A DNA stretch of 64,000 bases from NCBI RefSeq assembly GCF_020379485.1, contig NC_063436.1:18059389-18123388 (forward strand). Reading direction: 5' to 3'. The translations under genes were made by a program, and so were the position numbers. Position 1 is the first letter of the stretch, and the number at the start of each line of letters is the position of its first letter. A model generated the notes under the pieces. It saw only the letters and a list, made by a program, of their open reading frames with translations, did not search any database and was not told the DNA's origin. Source of the stretch: Brassica napus. Its lineage: Eukaryota > Streptophyta > Magnoliopsida > Brassicales > Brassicaceae. This document shows, piece by piece, positions 11,930-21,963 of this stretch.

Positions 11930-12780
11930 GATCCCGTAATATATGGACATTACAATCAAAATCTTAAAGATATGATAAATGAGAACATTTGAGTATCCTA
12001 GAAATGTTATAAATTATTTACTGGTTTGTTTTGGAATGGGGAAGCAGTATCATTTGAAAATAACAAATTTCAAATAGCAATGTTAAAAAATCGTTAGGTG
12101 GTAATTAAACGGCTCGTAGATGACTCATGTGTAGAATAGATGAACGAGTAGGCGTCATCCAGGTTAATTTTTAATTTCAAATATATATTTTTTTAAACGT
12201 TTCACTAATTTACCGTCTAAATTGATTATTTTAAAAGCTGGAAACTAGAGTTGTTGGTCAGGCTCATTGTATAAGTTGGCATATAGGAGTTTTGTTTTTT
12301 GGATTATTAAGAAGTCTAGACTCAAAATCACATGTAATATGAGTTTATTCATAAATATTAGAGAAAATTTGCGAGATAGCCAAAAACAGAAATGTAATTA
12401 AAAAACTGACTATGAGTTTGACGTAATTGAATCAGTGACATTTAACCCTCATATGATCTGGTTATGTCCTTTATTGCAACAAGTTGCCGGTAAAGCAGGA
12501 GAAATAGATGACACCGACTATGATTTATGTAGTCCAAGAAGAGGTGAACTGGTGATAACTTACGAAAGACCACATCACTTAAATATTTACCGCATACAGA
12601 GTTATTGTGCACAGTAAATATGTGGACTAAAATAGAACTCTTTTCAATATATCTTGTATTCCATTCCAATTTATAGCAGAAATACAAAGAAGTCTAATTT
12701 CTATTCTACATGAACGATATATAATTGAATCATGGTATGTACTTCAACAAAATAACCACAATAAACTTACAACGAGATAA
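11930..12780. other. AT-rich spacer, nothing recognised
   Basis: Unique-looking AT-rich DNA. A 60-codon open frame at 12435-12617 has no recognisable domain. TGGAATGGGGAAGCAGTATCATTTG near 12036 resembles the GGGGAAGCA stretch found at 17811, 20555 and 28357, a further duplicated ML-flank motif. Confidence 0.4.
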
Positions 12781-12784
12781 TCCA

Positions 12785-13235
12785 ACACAGAGTATAAACT
12801 AAACTATATCACCTAATCACTAAACCTACACGTAAATATAAATCCTAATCCAATGTCAACTTCAATTTTCCAAAAATTAAATCCAAATTTTGAAATGCCA
12901 GTAAGATGCATTACCATTCTAGAATGAAGCATATATAATAGAAAATGTGAAAATATAGTTGCAATCTACATATAATCTTAGCATATTTCTCAAATGTTGA
13001 TATGGCTAAGCCTTCATGGAAGGTGGTAATGTTTTCCCCAATCTCAACCTCAATCGTACATAAACTAAACTCTATCAACTAATCACTAAACCCTACACGA
13101 AAATATAAACTCTAATCCAATGTCAATCCCAATCCTTCATAAACTAAACCTTAGCCACTAATTAATAAACCCTACATGAAAATATAAACATTAATCCAAT
13201 GTCAACCCCAATCTTTCATAAACTAAACCCAAATT
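12785..13235. repeat. 79-bp repeat cluster
   Basis: The unit CATAAACTAAAC..CTAATCACTAAACCCTACACGAAAATATAAACTCTAATCCAATGTCAA.. starts at 13059, 13138 and 13217, a strict 79 bp period. A diverged copy lies at about 12790-12870. A CAATCCAATGTCAA segment is the best preserved part. It is noncoding and AT/C-biased on this strand. Confidence 0.65.
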
Positions 13236-13239
13236 TCAA

Positions 13240-15100
13240 AATGCAAGTACAATGTATTTCTATTCTACATGAGCAAATAGAATATAAAATGTAACAAACG
13301 ATATAAACACAGTACATATATATTATTCAAATTTTGAAGTGTCTATGTTTACAGTGTACTGCTTACACCAAAATTCAGATTAATTGCAGCGAAAAGAAAT
13401 GAAGATTGACAGCATTAGAGAAAAGAGGTGGAAGACACAATATCATATGGATATCATTCCCATTCAACATCACATTGTGTTTTGTTTTGTTTGATGTCAT
13501 AATAAATTTTATTCTATTTACGTTCAATATATTATTCTTCTTTACAAAATTATATACATACATAAAGGACATGTATACACCAATACAAAACTCATATCAA
13601 TAGAACATGAAACAACAATGAACAAGATTGAACCCTCTTTTTCAATCATCGAATGAAATATAACTTACTAAATAGTAAATTATATATTAATAAACATGGC
13701 AAATAAGAGAAGAGCCAAATTTGAAGGAAATATAGTATGTTCCATTTCATAAAATAGTATAGAAATATTGTTACCCTTCTAATTCATCCATGACAAACCT
13801 GAAAAACAAAATGAAAATGAAGACACACGTTAGTTTAAAAGTTGAAAGGAAATGACAGCATATAAGATTACTTTACGCTTAGGTTAAATGTTTAGTTGTG
13901 TCAATCCCAAATAGCTTATGCGAGTAAAGAAGTAACATATGCAATTAGAATTGACCATCTGATATAATATAGAATTTATATATATGGAACGGAACAGATG
14001 GTCAGATGAAATAGAAAACAAATAGTATATTAGTTCTAATATGATTCTTCAATCCTAAATCAATTCGTTTACCTCAGTTTACCAGATCGGGCATGCAACA
14101 GAAACGATGGGTAAGAGTTATCAACTTAGAATAGACTAGGGCCGAATCTATTCCAAATAGCAGAAATAACAATGAAATAATATAATTTATTGCACAAAAC
14201 AAAAAGCTTACAATATTGCAACATATCTGAACCTAATCGCTGATATGAAGGAGATGAGGCTTTGGTGGTCTTTCAGGCTGATCATACTTACGAACTCTCC
14301 TAGCAACCAATTCAACAAGAAGGGACGATTTCCCCTTTGCAATGAATTTCGAGGAGTCAAAGAAACACAGAGGAGGCCGACAGTGGCGACTGTGGAGAGA
14401 AAATCGGTGGGTTGGAAGAAGGTAAAACCTTCGATGACAACCTTTCATTTTTTCAAAAGTTATCAAAACAAGTTAAAAAAGATAATGTGATGCTAATAGT
14501 GTCACGAGTTACTTTCCATAGTTAAACATTAAGAATTTTTTTAAAAAAAATCATTAGGTTCCGCCGGTTGGGATTAAGGACAAAACAACAATATTACATA
14601 AAATTATATCGGCGTATAGAAAAGCTAGGGTGATTGTTTATCAACCTAATTATGCATTATTCTGGTGTCATAGAGCCCGATTTCTCTAAATATTATTCCA
14701 TCTTATGTAATATTAGTTTTTCATATAACAGTTTTCAGACATAAAATATTGATGTTTAGAAATGGTTTAATATATATGCCAGTGAACAAGTTGTCCATCT
14801 GACTATAACCTAAAATCTAAAAATCTAACTGTAAGAAAACAATACATTTATTGAACGTAATGGACGTTTACTTTCCCTCAATTTTATTTCATTTTTTGCT
14901 CAGATGATTAGGAATAGTTATGTTTGTTCTTTACCAACATGATTTGGGAGTTTGCCCAAAAAGAAGATTTGGAGTTTTATGAATCCTCCTTGTGTTGTAT
15001 TGTCCCAGTAGGCATCAGGTGTTCGAGATAAAACAAAACTGATTGAATCTCGTCTAATGAGACTGGCCTGAAGTTAACTTCAGAGGATTTCTATGTTAAT
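13240..15100. other. Spacer with one unassigned coding-like stretch
   Basis: Mostly AT-rich. The minus strand 14466-14233 has an open frame with GC content above its surroundings, containing SSKFIAKGKSSLLVELVARR and then VRKYDQPERPPKPHLLHISD. It looks like a decayed exon, but I cannot assign a family. 14990-15100 resembles sequence at 21359-21400 and 21703-21750, showing that this flank is part of the duplicated lectin/ML unit. Confidence 0.35.
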
Positions 15101-15109
15101 TGCTCCCTA

Positions 15110-15251
15110 TGTTAGTTAGGATATTATTCCATACGGTTGTTACGTATATTCTGTGTATATCCTCATACGATAGATCTCCTAAGATCTCATCCTCTTGTAT
15201 AAATATACTATCGTGATCAATGGAAAGGTTATCAAACCTAATACACTTTCA
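15110..15251. mobile_element. Short solo LTR (142 bp) with CCCTA target duplication
   Basis: Starts TGTTAGTTAGGATATTATTCC and ends ATACACTTTCA. It is flanked on both sides by CCCTA (15105-15109 and 15252-15256). It contains a TATA-like TTGTATAAATATA. The size suggests a TRIM or small Copia LTR left by LTR-LTR recombination. It interrupts the lectin PAN fragment, whose uninterrupted relative is at 25860. Confidence 0.8.
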
Positions 15252-15850
15252 CCCTATGCACTGGATTTGTAGTTGATAAGACACATGGGAAGTTAAGTTT
15301 ACAAGATTGATGTGCTAGGTGTCTCCCAAACTTTTCGAGATCTTGATTATGGCTCCACTAATTTGGATGTACGCAGTGCAGTCTAAATTTAAAACACTGA
15401 TCCTACCAACAAAAGGTCTGATAGATATAAACTATCTTTACACGGACTTGGCATATGCAGAAGCTGACGTGGACAGGCAACAGAGTAAATGAAAGACTCT
15501 GAGTGCTGAAGCAGCTTTGCCGTTAGATTTTTGTGGCAGCTTGAGAATGAAAAACACTATTTAAATAGGAATCTAGAATGAAGAATAGGTTTTATGCTTT
15601 GAATGATGTAACTGAGTGACGCCATGAGTCCTTGCACCTGATCGATGTGAGATCAGTGATGAAGATTATACTCGTCATGAGAGTGTACTTGGAGTCAATC
15701 TTCAAAGCTCGTCCTTGTTTGTTCTTGTAATCCATTTCTGATAAACAATAAAGGAGTTAGAGACATCAATACTCTATCAAGGTCCTCTTCTCAATTCTCA
15801 TAGTCCCGCAACTATATTTATCCGCACTGAAAACCAACTCTTTCTCACAT
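15252..15850 (+). pseudogene. S-domain lectin receptor kinase fragment (PAN/apple region)
   Basis: Decayed exon pieces: GGATTTGTAGTTGATAAGAC.. and GATTATGGCTCCACTAATTTGG..ACACTGATCCTACCAACAAAAGG. These correspond to the CES101-type PAN motif order (NGFVFNE ... YASTN-DGTGCEIWNTDPTN), with stops and an AGTGCAGTC-for-GGCTGCGAG change. Similar fragments lie at 21074-21370 and 25860-26040, always left of an ML copy. The piece is split by a solo LTR at 15419-15779. The Arabidopsis region has a lectin kinase (At3g16030) next to the PPR gene, the likely source. Confidence 0.65.
15419..15779. mobile_element. Solo LTR (361 bp) with AGGTC target duplication
   Basis: Begins TGATAGATATAAACTATC and ends ACATCAATACTCTATCA, so the termini TGATAG/CTATCA are inverted. 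It is flanked by AGGTC at 15414-15418 and 15780-15784. The related locus at 26020 reads AAAAGGTCCTCTT without interruption. It contains an AATAAAGG polyadenylation-like signal. It is a clean solo LTR of a retrotransposon otherwise absent from the window. Confidence 0.85.
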
Positions 15851-15879
15851 TTAAAATATCAGCATAGGTTCCAATATTG

Positions 15880-16230
15880 AAAAAAAAAACAGATTTTCTG
15901 GCCTACGACTTACCCTTGGTGCGTCTGACAACATTTGTTTAAAATGAATCCTCCACGGTGATACCATCAGTGATCTTGAGTATCTCATCCTGCACCGTTC
16001 CTAAACCTGCTTCCAAGTCCAACATCCTCTAATTCGTTGCTTGCCATGACCGTAGATGCTTCAAGTCACGATATCAAAATAATGATCCCAAAAGCTATAG
16101 AATTAAAGATTGATTTCCGTTGGTAGTTAAGACTACCTATTTTTATTTATTTTTCATTGATTGAAATAGAAAATAACAAGAAACAAAGTTGGAGTTCAAC
16201 TCCTACAAGCAACATGAACATAAAAACTGG
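15880..16230. other. Unassigned sequence downstream of ML3
   Basis: Contains a GC-richer block at 15900-16080 whose reverse strand reads MLDLEAGLGTVQDEILKITD in an open stretch. It may be retroelement gag debris. No confident assignment. Confidence 0.3.
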
Positions 16231-16365
16231 AGGAAGATTACTTCTTCTCCTCTTATTTGCAAAACAAGTACGTAATTAAAAGAAACAAATATTAGTCGTC
16301 TACTGCATAAATTTTCGGTTTGGAATTTCGGTACGATTAGAAATCATCCTGTTTGGTTCAATGGC

Positions 16366-17133
16366 TTATTCAAGCTCCATCATCGTAGCAGATTGCCTAA
16401 TAAGAGACGTACTACCATCATCGGTAACCCAACAAAGGAACACAACGCACATACTTGTGTCTTTCGCATCCTTGATGCGTACTGTAATAACATATATCCT
16501 CTGCAATATTTCAATAAAACCAAAAAGCGGTCTCGTAATTAGGTCATTAGAAAATCCGACAAAATGGAGATCTGAAAAAGCAACAGTTATTGAATTTTCT
16601 CTCGGACTAATTGTTAATGTAAAGAAAAACTTACTCCTTTTAGCTCCTCGTTACTGAATATTTTAGATAAAGTAAACGAAAAGCGGCCAGGTCTGATGGG
16701 GCACCTCACTTTATCACACAAGTTGTAGGTTTTAATACTGGAAGTTTTAGGGTCGCCGGCGGAGGCTTTCGCAATGGTGAGTTCTACAACTGAACCATCA
16801 GAGATTCTGGCTGTATAACCGGTTATTGTAATGTCTGCATTACCGCTACGGGTAACCGGGTATGGAGAGATCTTCACTGTCTCGACATTAACGCGATAGT
16901 TTTCATAACTTCCTACCAAAAACAAAAACAAAAATGATACCAACATCTTACGACGATTATAACTCTCACGATTGAAAGTAACTTTATTTGCCTTTAATTT
17001 ATCAAAGAAAATAAAACGTTAACAGCTACTTACCATTGCACGTTCTGAAGTTATTTCCGCCCAAAACAGCAGGCAAGAAAAATAGTGATACAAGGAGAGG
17101 AAGAAGCAAAGGATGGGCGTGGGATATCGACAT
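16366..17133 (-). CDS. ML3: ML-domain protein lacking intron 2
   Basis: Three exons: 17133-17034, 16912-16635 and 16500-16366, giving 170 residues with no stop. Signal peptide MSISHAHPLLLPLLVSLFFL ending near AVLGG. The ML domain follows: FRTCNGSYENYRVNVETVKI, SPYPVTRSGNADITITGYTA, ISDGSVVELTIAKASAGDP, YNLCDKVRCPIRPGRFSF, SNEELKG, and in exon 4 KDTSMCVVFLCWVT. The middle exon is continuous where ML1, ML2, ML4 and ML5 have an intron. Its 278 nt equals the sum of ML1 exons 2 and 3 (99 + 179), so the intron was removed exactly. The C-terminal tail is longer than in the other copies. Expected secreted lipid binder; ligand unknown. Confidence 0.86.
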
Positions 17134-17149
17134 ATATAGTAATTAGCTA

Positions 17150-17490
17150 TCGATCCTAAGTATATATAAGACTTTTATGTTTTGTGTTTCTAGTGTTATT
17201 GTTTATACATGCATGCCTTCTACTTTATAGTCCTGTGGATTATCAGATTTTGCAACTCAAAATAATATCCAAATTATTAGAATAATCTCCCACGTTATAC
17301 GCCAGGTCATTATAACATGGTTGTCAAATAAATATTATATATTTCCTTGTCTGCTTGGTTTGACAAAAGATGCATGTAGTAGTTTAGTGTAGGCAGCGTA
17401 GCACATGTTGTGCTTAATTACATACATACACATACAATAATAGCTGGTTTATAAGACTAGCTTTAAAGTAATATCCCTACATAAGTTCGA
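17150..17490 (-). promoter_or_regulatory. Conserved ML upstream block (ML3 promoter)
   Basis: GATTTTGCAACTCAAAATAATATCC, CCCACGTTATACGCCAGGTC and TATAACATGGTTGTCAAATAA match the shared block. TACATACACATACAATAATAG replaces the RY palindrome in a degraded form. Confidence 0.45.
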
Positions 17491-17556
17491 ATCACTAATG
17501 AAACAGAAAAAAATATTTTCCAAAGAACACTAAGCAATAAACAAGCAGGAGATTAA

Positions 17557-17716
17557 GAGTATGATTAATGAGGAGTTCTTAGCGTGGAGTTCTTAGCGGA
17601 ATATAAGAACATGTCTCTTAAATATCTTATTTAAGAATTGTTTCTTAATTTTTTTTAGTTAAAAGTTAAGAGACGGGTTATTATATTCCGCTAAAAACCC
17701 CTCATTAATCATGCTC
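17557..17716. mobile_element. PIF/Harbinger-like MITE (160 bp)
   Basis: The left end GAGTATGATTAATGAGGAGTTC and the reversed right end GAGCATGATTAATGAGGGGT form a near-perfect terminal inverted repeat. The flanks TAA (left) and GAA (right) fit a TWA-type 3-bp target duplication with one change. Confidence 0.7.
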
Positions 17717-17799
17717 GAAGATAGCTGAGTTCAGTCTAATCAAAGAAATTTGACATATAAGAGAGAAAAAAAAGTTTCAGTTTTTTAAGATATTTTAAA

Positions 17800-18115
17800 A
17801 CTTCAAAGTTGGGGAAGCAGAAACTTTGAGTAATGGAGTTGCATTGACTTCAACCACGTAAAAATTAGAGGAGAGTTTTCACATGGGTTCTCAAAATATA
17901 TGAATTTAGAGCAAGTTTATCGGTTAAGAAACTCTTCAGAATCTATATTAATATTTAATTCAATTAATTAATTACTTACGTCAACTACAAATTGAGCTAA
18001 TTATGAAGAAAATGATTAAAAAATTAAGCTAATAATGTTGTTCAAAAAATAATTATGTATAATTCTCACATTAGTTATACTCGAGACCTTAAAATATGGT
18101 TGTTAAGAAAATAAT
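17800..18115 (-). repeat. Duplicated ML-flank remnants
   Basis: AAAGTTGGGGAAGCAGAAACTTTGAG..GGAGTTGCATTGACTTC (17808) recurs at 20553 and 28353. TATACTCGAGACCTTAAAATATGGTTGTTA (18076) is a piece of the ML upstream block without a gene behind it. It marks another lost or rearranged ML unit. Confidence 0.5.
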
Positions 18116-18118
18116 ACA

Positions 18119-18305
18119 TACTCCCTCTTTTGTATATTATATGATGTTTTACATTAATACACATTTATTAAAAATATTTTTTTTTAAAATTTATATATTA
18201 ATAATTTTAATTATAATGTAAATACTGCAATTGGTTACATAAATTTTGTTAACGATAAAGTTATTTAGATATATGGAAAAACATTTTATATTATGAAGAA
18301 AAGAA
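18119..18305. mobile_element. Stowaway-like MITE, degenerate
   Basis: The left end TACTCCCTCTTTTGTATATTATATGATG has an imperfect inverted partner near 18270-18302 (AAAACATTTTATATTATGAAGAAAAG). AT-rich and noncoding. Confidence 0.4.
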
Positions 18306-19440
18306 AAAACTGGCTAATTGGACCATGTTGGAGAATGAATTTGTCTCTTTATACCTTTGAGTCTATAAAGTTGTCCAAATGTACCTATTATTTTTTAATA
18401 CGAAATTAAATGAATAACATAGGTTAACATAATTTACTTAACTTTAAAATAGTAATTATATTTTTAGAAATCTCTAGGATGACCTTAAATAAATAAATAC
18501 TATAAATTTTAAATATTATTATTTTAAATACTTTCAAAAAGATTTTTTTGGATTTCAAAAACTAAATTGAAATAATTGAAAACATAAAAAATAAAAAAAA
18601 GTATGAATTCAAATACGTATTATTCAAAAAAAAAATATATAAGGGCAATTCTCTCAAATGACCCTAAATAAATAAAATAAAAAAATAAAAGAAAAAAAAT
18701 AACTCTAAAAGTCTAATTGTGTCGTTTTTCTAGTTTTCTCCGCCTTCCTTACGAGAAAAATGAATATCAACAAAGACGAATTAACAATGATCCCCCACTC
18801 GTTATTCACATCCCATCTCCAAGCACCATATGTTACATATATATAAACCATTTGATTTGATAGGGAAGAAGAAGAAGAAATGAAGAAGATCGTTGAATCA
18901 AAAGAAGAATAAATTCAAAGTCATTCAATATACGTAACTTTACGTAAAAAAAAAGAAAAAATTGAATAAAATTAATTAAGATTGTTTCTTAGATTTTTTC
19001 AGATTTAAAAACAAAAAATAATCAAAAATGTTAAATACATATTCTAAACAGAATATAACACATACATAAGGTTAAAATATAAATTCTAATGTGCTTAGAA
19101 GATAGCGTAAAGGTAGAATTAGTTGTTTTATCTACAATATATGATAGAACAGATGTAAGTGTTTTCTATATTTTTCTACAATGAAATAAAAAGCTTACAA
19201 TATATATTGTATGTTATAAATAACAAAGCGTTCTGGTTAGAACTGGGCAAACATATTATATATTTAGATATATCATAGAGAAAATATTACAATATGAATA
19301 CTAACTTTTATAAAATGTTGAAGTTAAGTTAGAACTTATGTTAAAAAAATAAATTATAATAAAAATTAATATAGCAATAAATGTACCTACAATTACCTAA
19401 TTTAATGATATTATGGTCAGATTCTACAACATAAAAATAA
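18306..19440. other. AT-rich transposon debris
   Basis: Two copies of a MULE/VANDAL-like end motif, AATGACCCTAAATAAATAAA, occur (18476-18500 diverged, 18655-18680). Otherwise no coding sequence is recognised. Confidence 0.4.
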
Positions 19441-19548
19441 AGAAAGTGATTTTTGTTTATGATACATAGTTTTTACTGTATATATAAAAATAGAAGCTTG
19501 ATGCAGGTTTTAATTTAAAAATAAATAAAATCACAACAAGATTGGTAA

Positions 19549-20042
19549 ACTTTAGGGGAAGTTTCATATTTACCACTTTCATGGTACCACTTTTCATCTT
19601 TACCACCACTAAATGGACATTTTTAAAAATACATTCTTCATTAAGTGGCATAAGATTTTTGTACCATTGTTCTCTATATATATAACAAATCATTATTTAA
19701 ATAAATATAAAAAAAAAAAAAAAAAATTTTGTATGTTTTCGAATTAAACTTTTTCAAATTCGAACTTTTTATAATTTTTTTTTGAATTTTTATTTGAAAT
19801 TTCTTTTTGAAAATCGAAAATTATGTTTAAAACTATTTTATAATTTTTTTTATATTTATTAGAATTTTAAATTTCACATTCCAAAAACCTTACTCTATTC
19901 TTCAACTCTAAACCCTAAGTCTAGATTAGTTAATCCTATAGGTATGAGTATAAGTGTTTTTTACTCTTCATTAAAAATGAGAGTAAAAGTGGTAAGTGTA
20001 AATGGTATTATGAATGTGGTATTTGTAGCAATTTCCTTAAAA
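19549..20042. mobile_element. Non-autonomous DNA element with long imperfect inverted ends
   Basis: The left end TTAGGGGAAGTTTCATATTTACCACTTTC and the reversed right end TTTTAAGGAAATTGCTACAAATACCACATTC align over about 45 bp. This long terminal inverted repeat resembles MULE-type MITEs. Both arms carry the ..TACCAC.. motif. Confidence 0.5.
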
Positions 20043-20114
20043 TTTAATAATTTTTTTAAAAAAACTAAATACTGTGCTAATATACAAGTAACACAATCAA
20101 TCATCACCGATATC

Positions 20115-20430
20115 TCAATGATAACGTCAGTGTCGACTTAACAAGGCGGTGCAACCACCCCGGATCCCCTCCAATTCCAGCAATATTAGGAGTCGTAATT
20201 ATTTTCATTAGCATATATGATCTAGATTTGGGCTGCTTTAAACACACAGTATTACATTTTTTTCTAATTGAAATATTAAAGGGATGTGCATGCTTGATGA
20301 TCGTGTGAAAAAGGTTAAATAAAAATAGTCTTTTACAAAACGTTAAGAAAATAATTACTATAGGACCTTTAAAAAAGTTGGGAAAACCCAAGGGCCCTTG
20401 TTCATCTTAAGCCGGCTCTGGATAACGCTA
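20115..20430. mobile_element. hAT-like element fragment
   Basis: AAGGCGGTGCAACCACCCCGGATCCCC at 20141 and AAGGGCCCTTGTTCATCTTAAGCCGGCTCTGG at 20390 are sequences I associate with plant hAT zinc-finger transposons. The piece is short, with no full transposase. Confidence 0.4.
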
Positions 20431-20740
20431 CACATGGAGATAGTATTACTATTAATATTCTTATTCTAACATGTTTATCTGGGAGAAATAAAAGCCTAAT
20501 TTTTTTTTTTTCTTTTGAGTATAAAAGCCTCAATTAACTATCAATTTTTCTCAAAGTGGGGAAGCAAGATCCTCTAGGATCGGAGTTGCATTAACTTTAA
20601 GGACAGAGCTGTCTAGATTGCTAAAACAATATAAGTTTCCTTTTTTATATGGTCATCATATGTCATAAACTAGGTTTATGTTTCTCAGGTAAAAAGCCCG
20701 TTTAAGATCATCTACTTTCCTTCAAATTATCATTTAAAAT

Positions 20741-21380
20741 TTGGCATCTGATTATCAATGTTACAGTGTAAGATATGCACAGAAAGCTATTTCACCGATA
20801 ATGATGGACCAACATGGGATTCTGCATATAAAATGGCTTGATAGAGAGCTCAGGCATGTCAGTTCTTCTCCTTTCACTTTGGGTGAAGGGGTTAACAATG
20901 ATTGTTATGAGATAGGGATTGTTTGAACGCAGGTTGCATAGACCCCGATATGCCATCTGGCTCAAGAACTGTTTGCCCTCTGGTTAGTTATACCTATTTC
21001 ATAGAGACAGTATCTATTCGTATAGGATAATAGTATCAGCTTTCTCAGGCAATGGTCTTATACTTAATGAAACTGGTGGACGGCTTAGTTCAGCTGTTAT
21101 GTGTCTGCAAAACTGTTCGTGTCTCAAGGGCGGATCTAGGAGTACTTGTAACCGGGTGTCGGGGCATTTTCATAGAATTTGGACTTTATTATTTCTTAGA
21201 ATCAAAATTTTGAGCTAATCATTCAAAGAAAATTAAAATGTAGCCGGGGTACGAGACCCTGTTCCTCACAACCTACGTCTGCCCCTGTTTGTCTCTCCTA
21301 TGCTTCGACCAATGTGGATGGTACAGGCTGCGAGATCTGGAACACTGAACATGCTTTGTGTGTTGTATTCTCCCGGCAGG
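20741..21380 (+). pseudogene. S-domain lectin receptor kinase fragment (CES101-like)
   Basis: 20741-20926 reads IMMDQHGILHIKWLDRELRH then VSSSPFTLGEGVNNDCYEIG and stops. This matches the extracellular S-domain order of CES101-type kinases (ID-QG-LQ ... SP ... GE ... CY). 21074-21125 gives GGRLSSAVMCLQNCSC. After an inserted element, 21305-21350 gives YASTNVDGTGCEIWNTE, the PAN-domain core in good shape. No transmembrane or kinase part follows, so it is an ectodomain relic. It lies left of the ML4 3' end, as in the other lectin/ML units. Confidence 0.7.
21125..21293. mobile_element. Small hAT-type MITE in the lectin fragment
   Basis: Ends CAAGGGCGGATCTAGG and CCTACGTCTGCCCCTG are inverted repeats. 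Flanks TTCGTGTCT and TTTGTCTCT suggest an imperfect 8-bp target duplication. It cleanly separates CLQNCSC from YASTNVDG of the lectin frame. Confidence 0.6.
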
Positions 21381-21419
21381 CATGTTGTTCCATTAAAAAA
21401 GCTGATTAAAAAGTAGTAT

Positions 21420-21440
21420 ATCTCTTTGACAAAAAATATA

Positions 21441-21482
<42 letters not shown>

Positions 21483-21575
21483 CCATCGCTGTTTTCTTGT
21501 TACACATGCATGTAACAATTGGTAGATATTTAAAATGTTGCTTCAAAGTAATGTCCCTATATTATATTTAAAGAA
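21420..21575 (-). repeat. ML upstream-block ghost with (TA)n microsatellite
   Basis: (TA)n at 21432-21481 is followed by TTTCCATCGCTGTTTTCTTG, TTACACATGCATGTAACAATTGG and TTCAAAGTAATGTCCCTATATTAT. This is the ML promoter block, including the RY palindrome, without an ML exon next to it. Confidence 0.55.
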
Positions 21576-21963
21576 TCTATTCTTCATGTGCGTCAAAGTA
21601 AGGTGTTCGATTGAGTAAACTGAATGAAACTCATATATCTTTATATGCTATTCTTTGAATATCAGTATATCACTGCTAGGCTTTGGTTATACCTTGGGAG
21701 ACAATTAAGGAGACCGGTGTGAAGTGTGACTTCAGGCGACTGCTATGTTAATGGTAAATAACGTCTTTTGTATTTGAAGATACTTGAAGATGAGATTAAA
21801 AACATAGATAAACTGAAATCATGCATACAAGAGTAGATCAGACTCTTAAAAGACTTGGAACATAGTTTGACTTGGTAGCTTGCCTAAGCAGAGATGTATG
21901 ACCAAACATACAAGTGAACAGTACGCACATTTATATTAATTTTATTATATTATTTTGTGTATA

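Noticed and set aside
12435..12617. 60-codon open frame
   Set aside because: Weakly protein-like (GEIDDTDYDLCSPRRGELVI), but with no recognised family and no flanking exons; not reported as a gene.
19457..20141. Open frames inside the 19.5-20.0 kb element
   Set aside because: They come from the element's inverted ends and AT-rich core; no protein family is visible.
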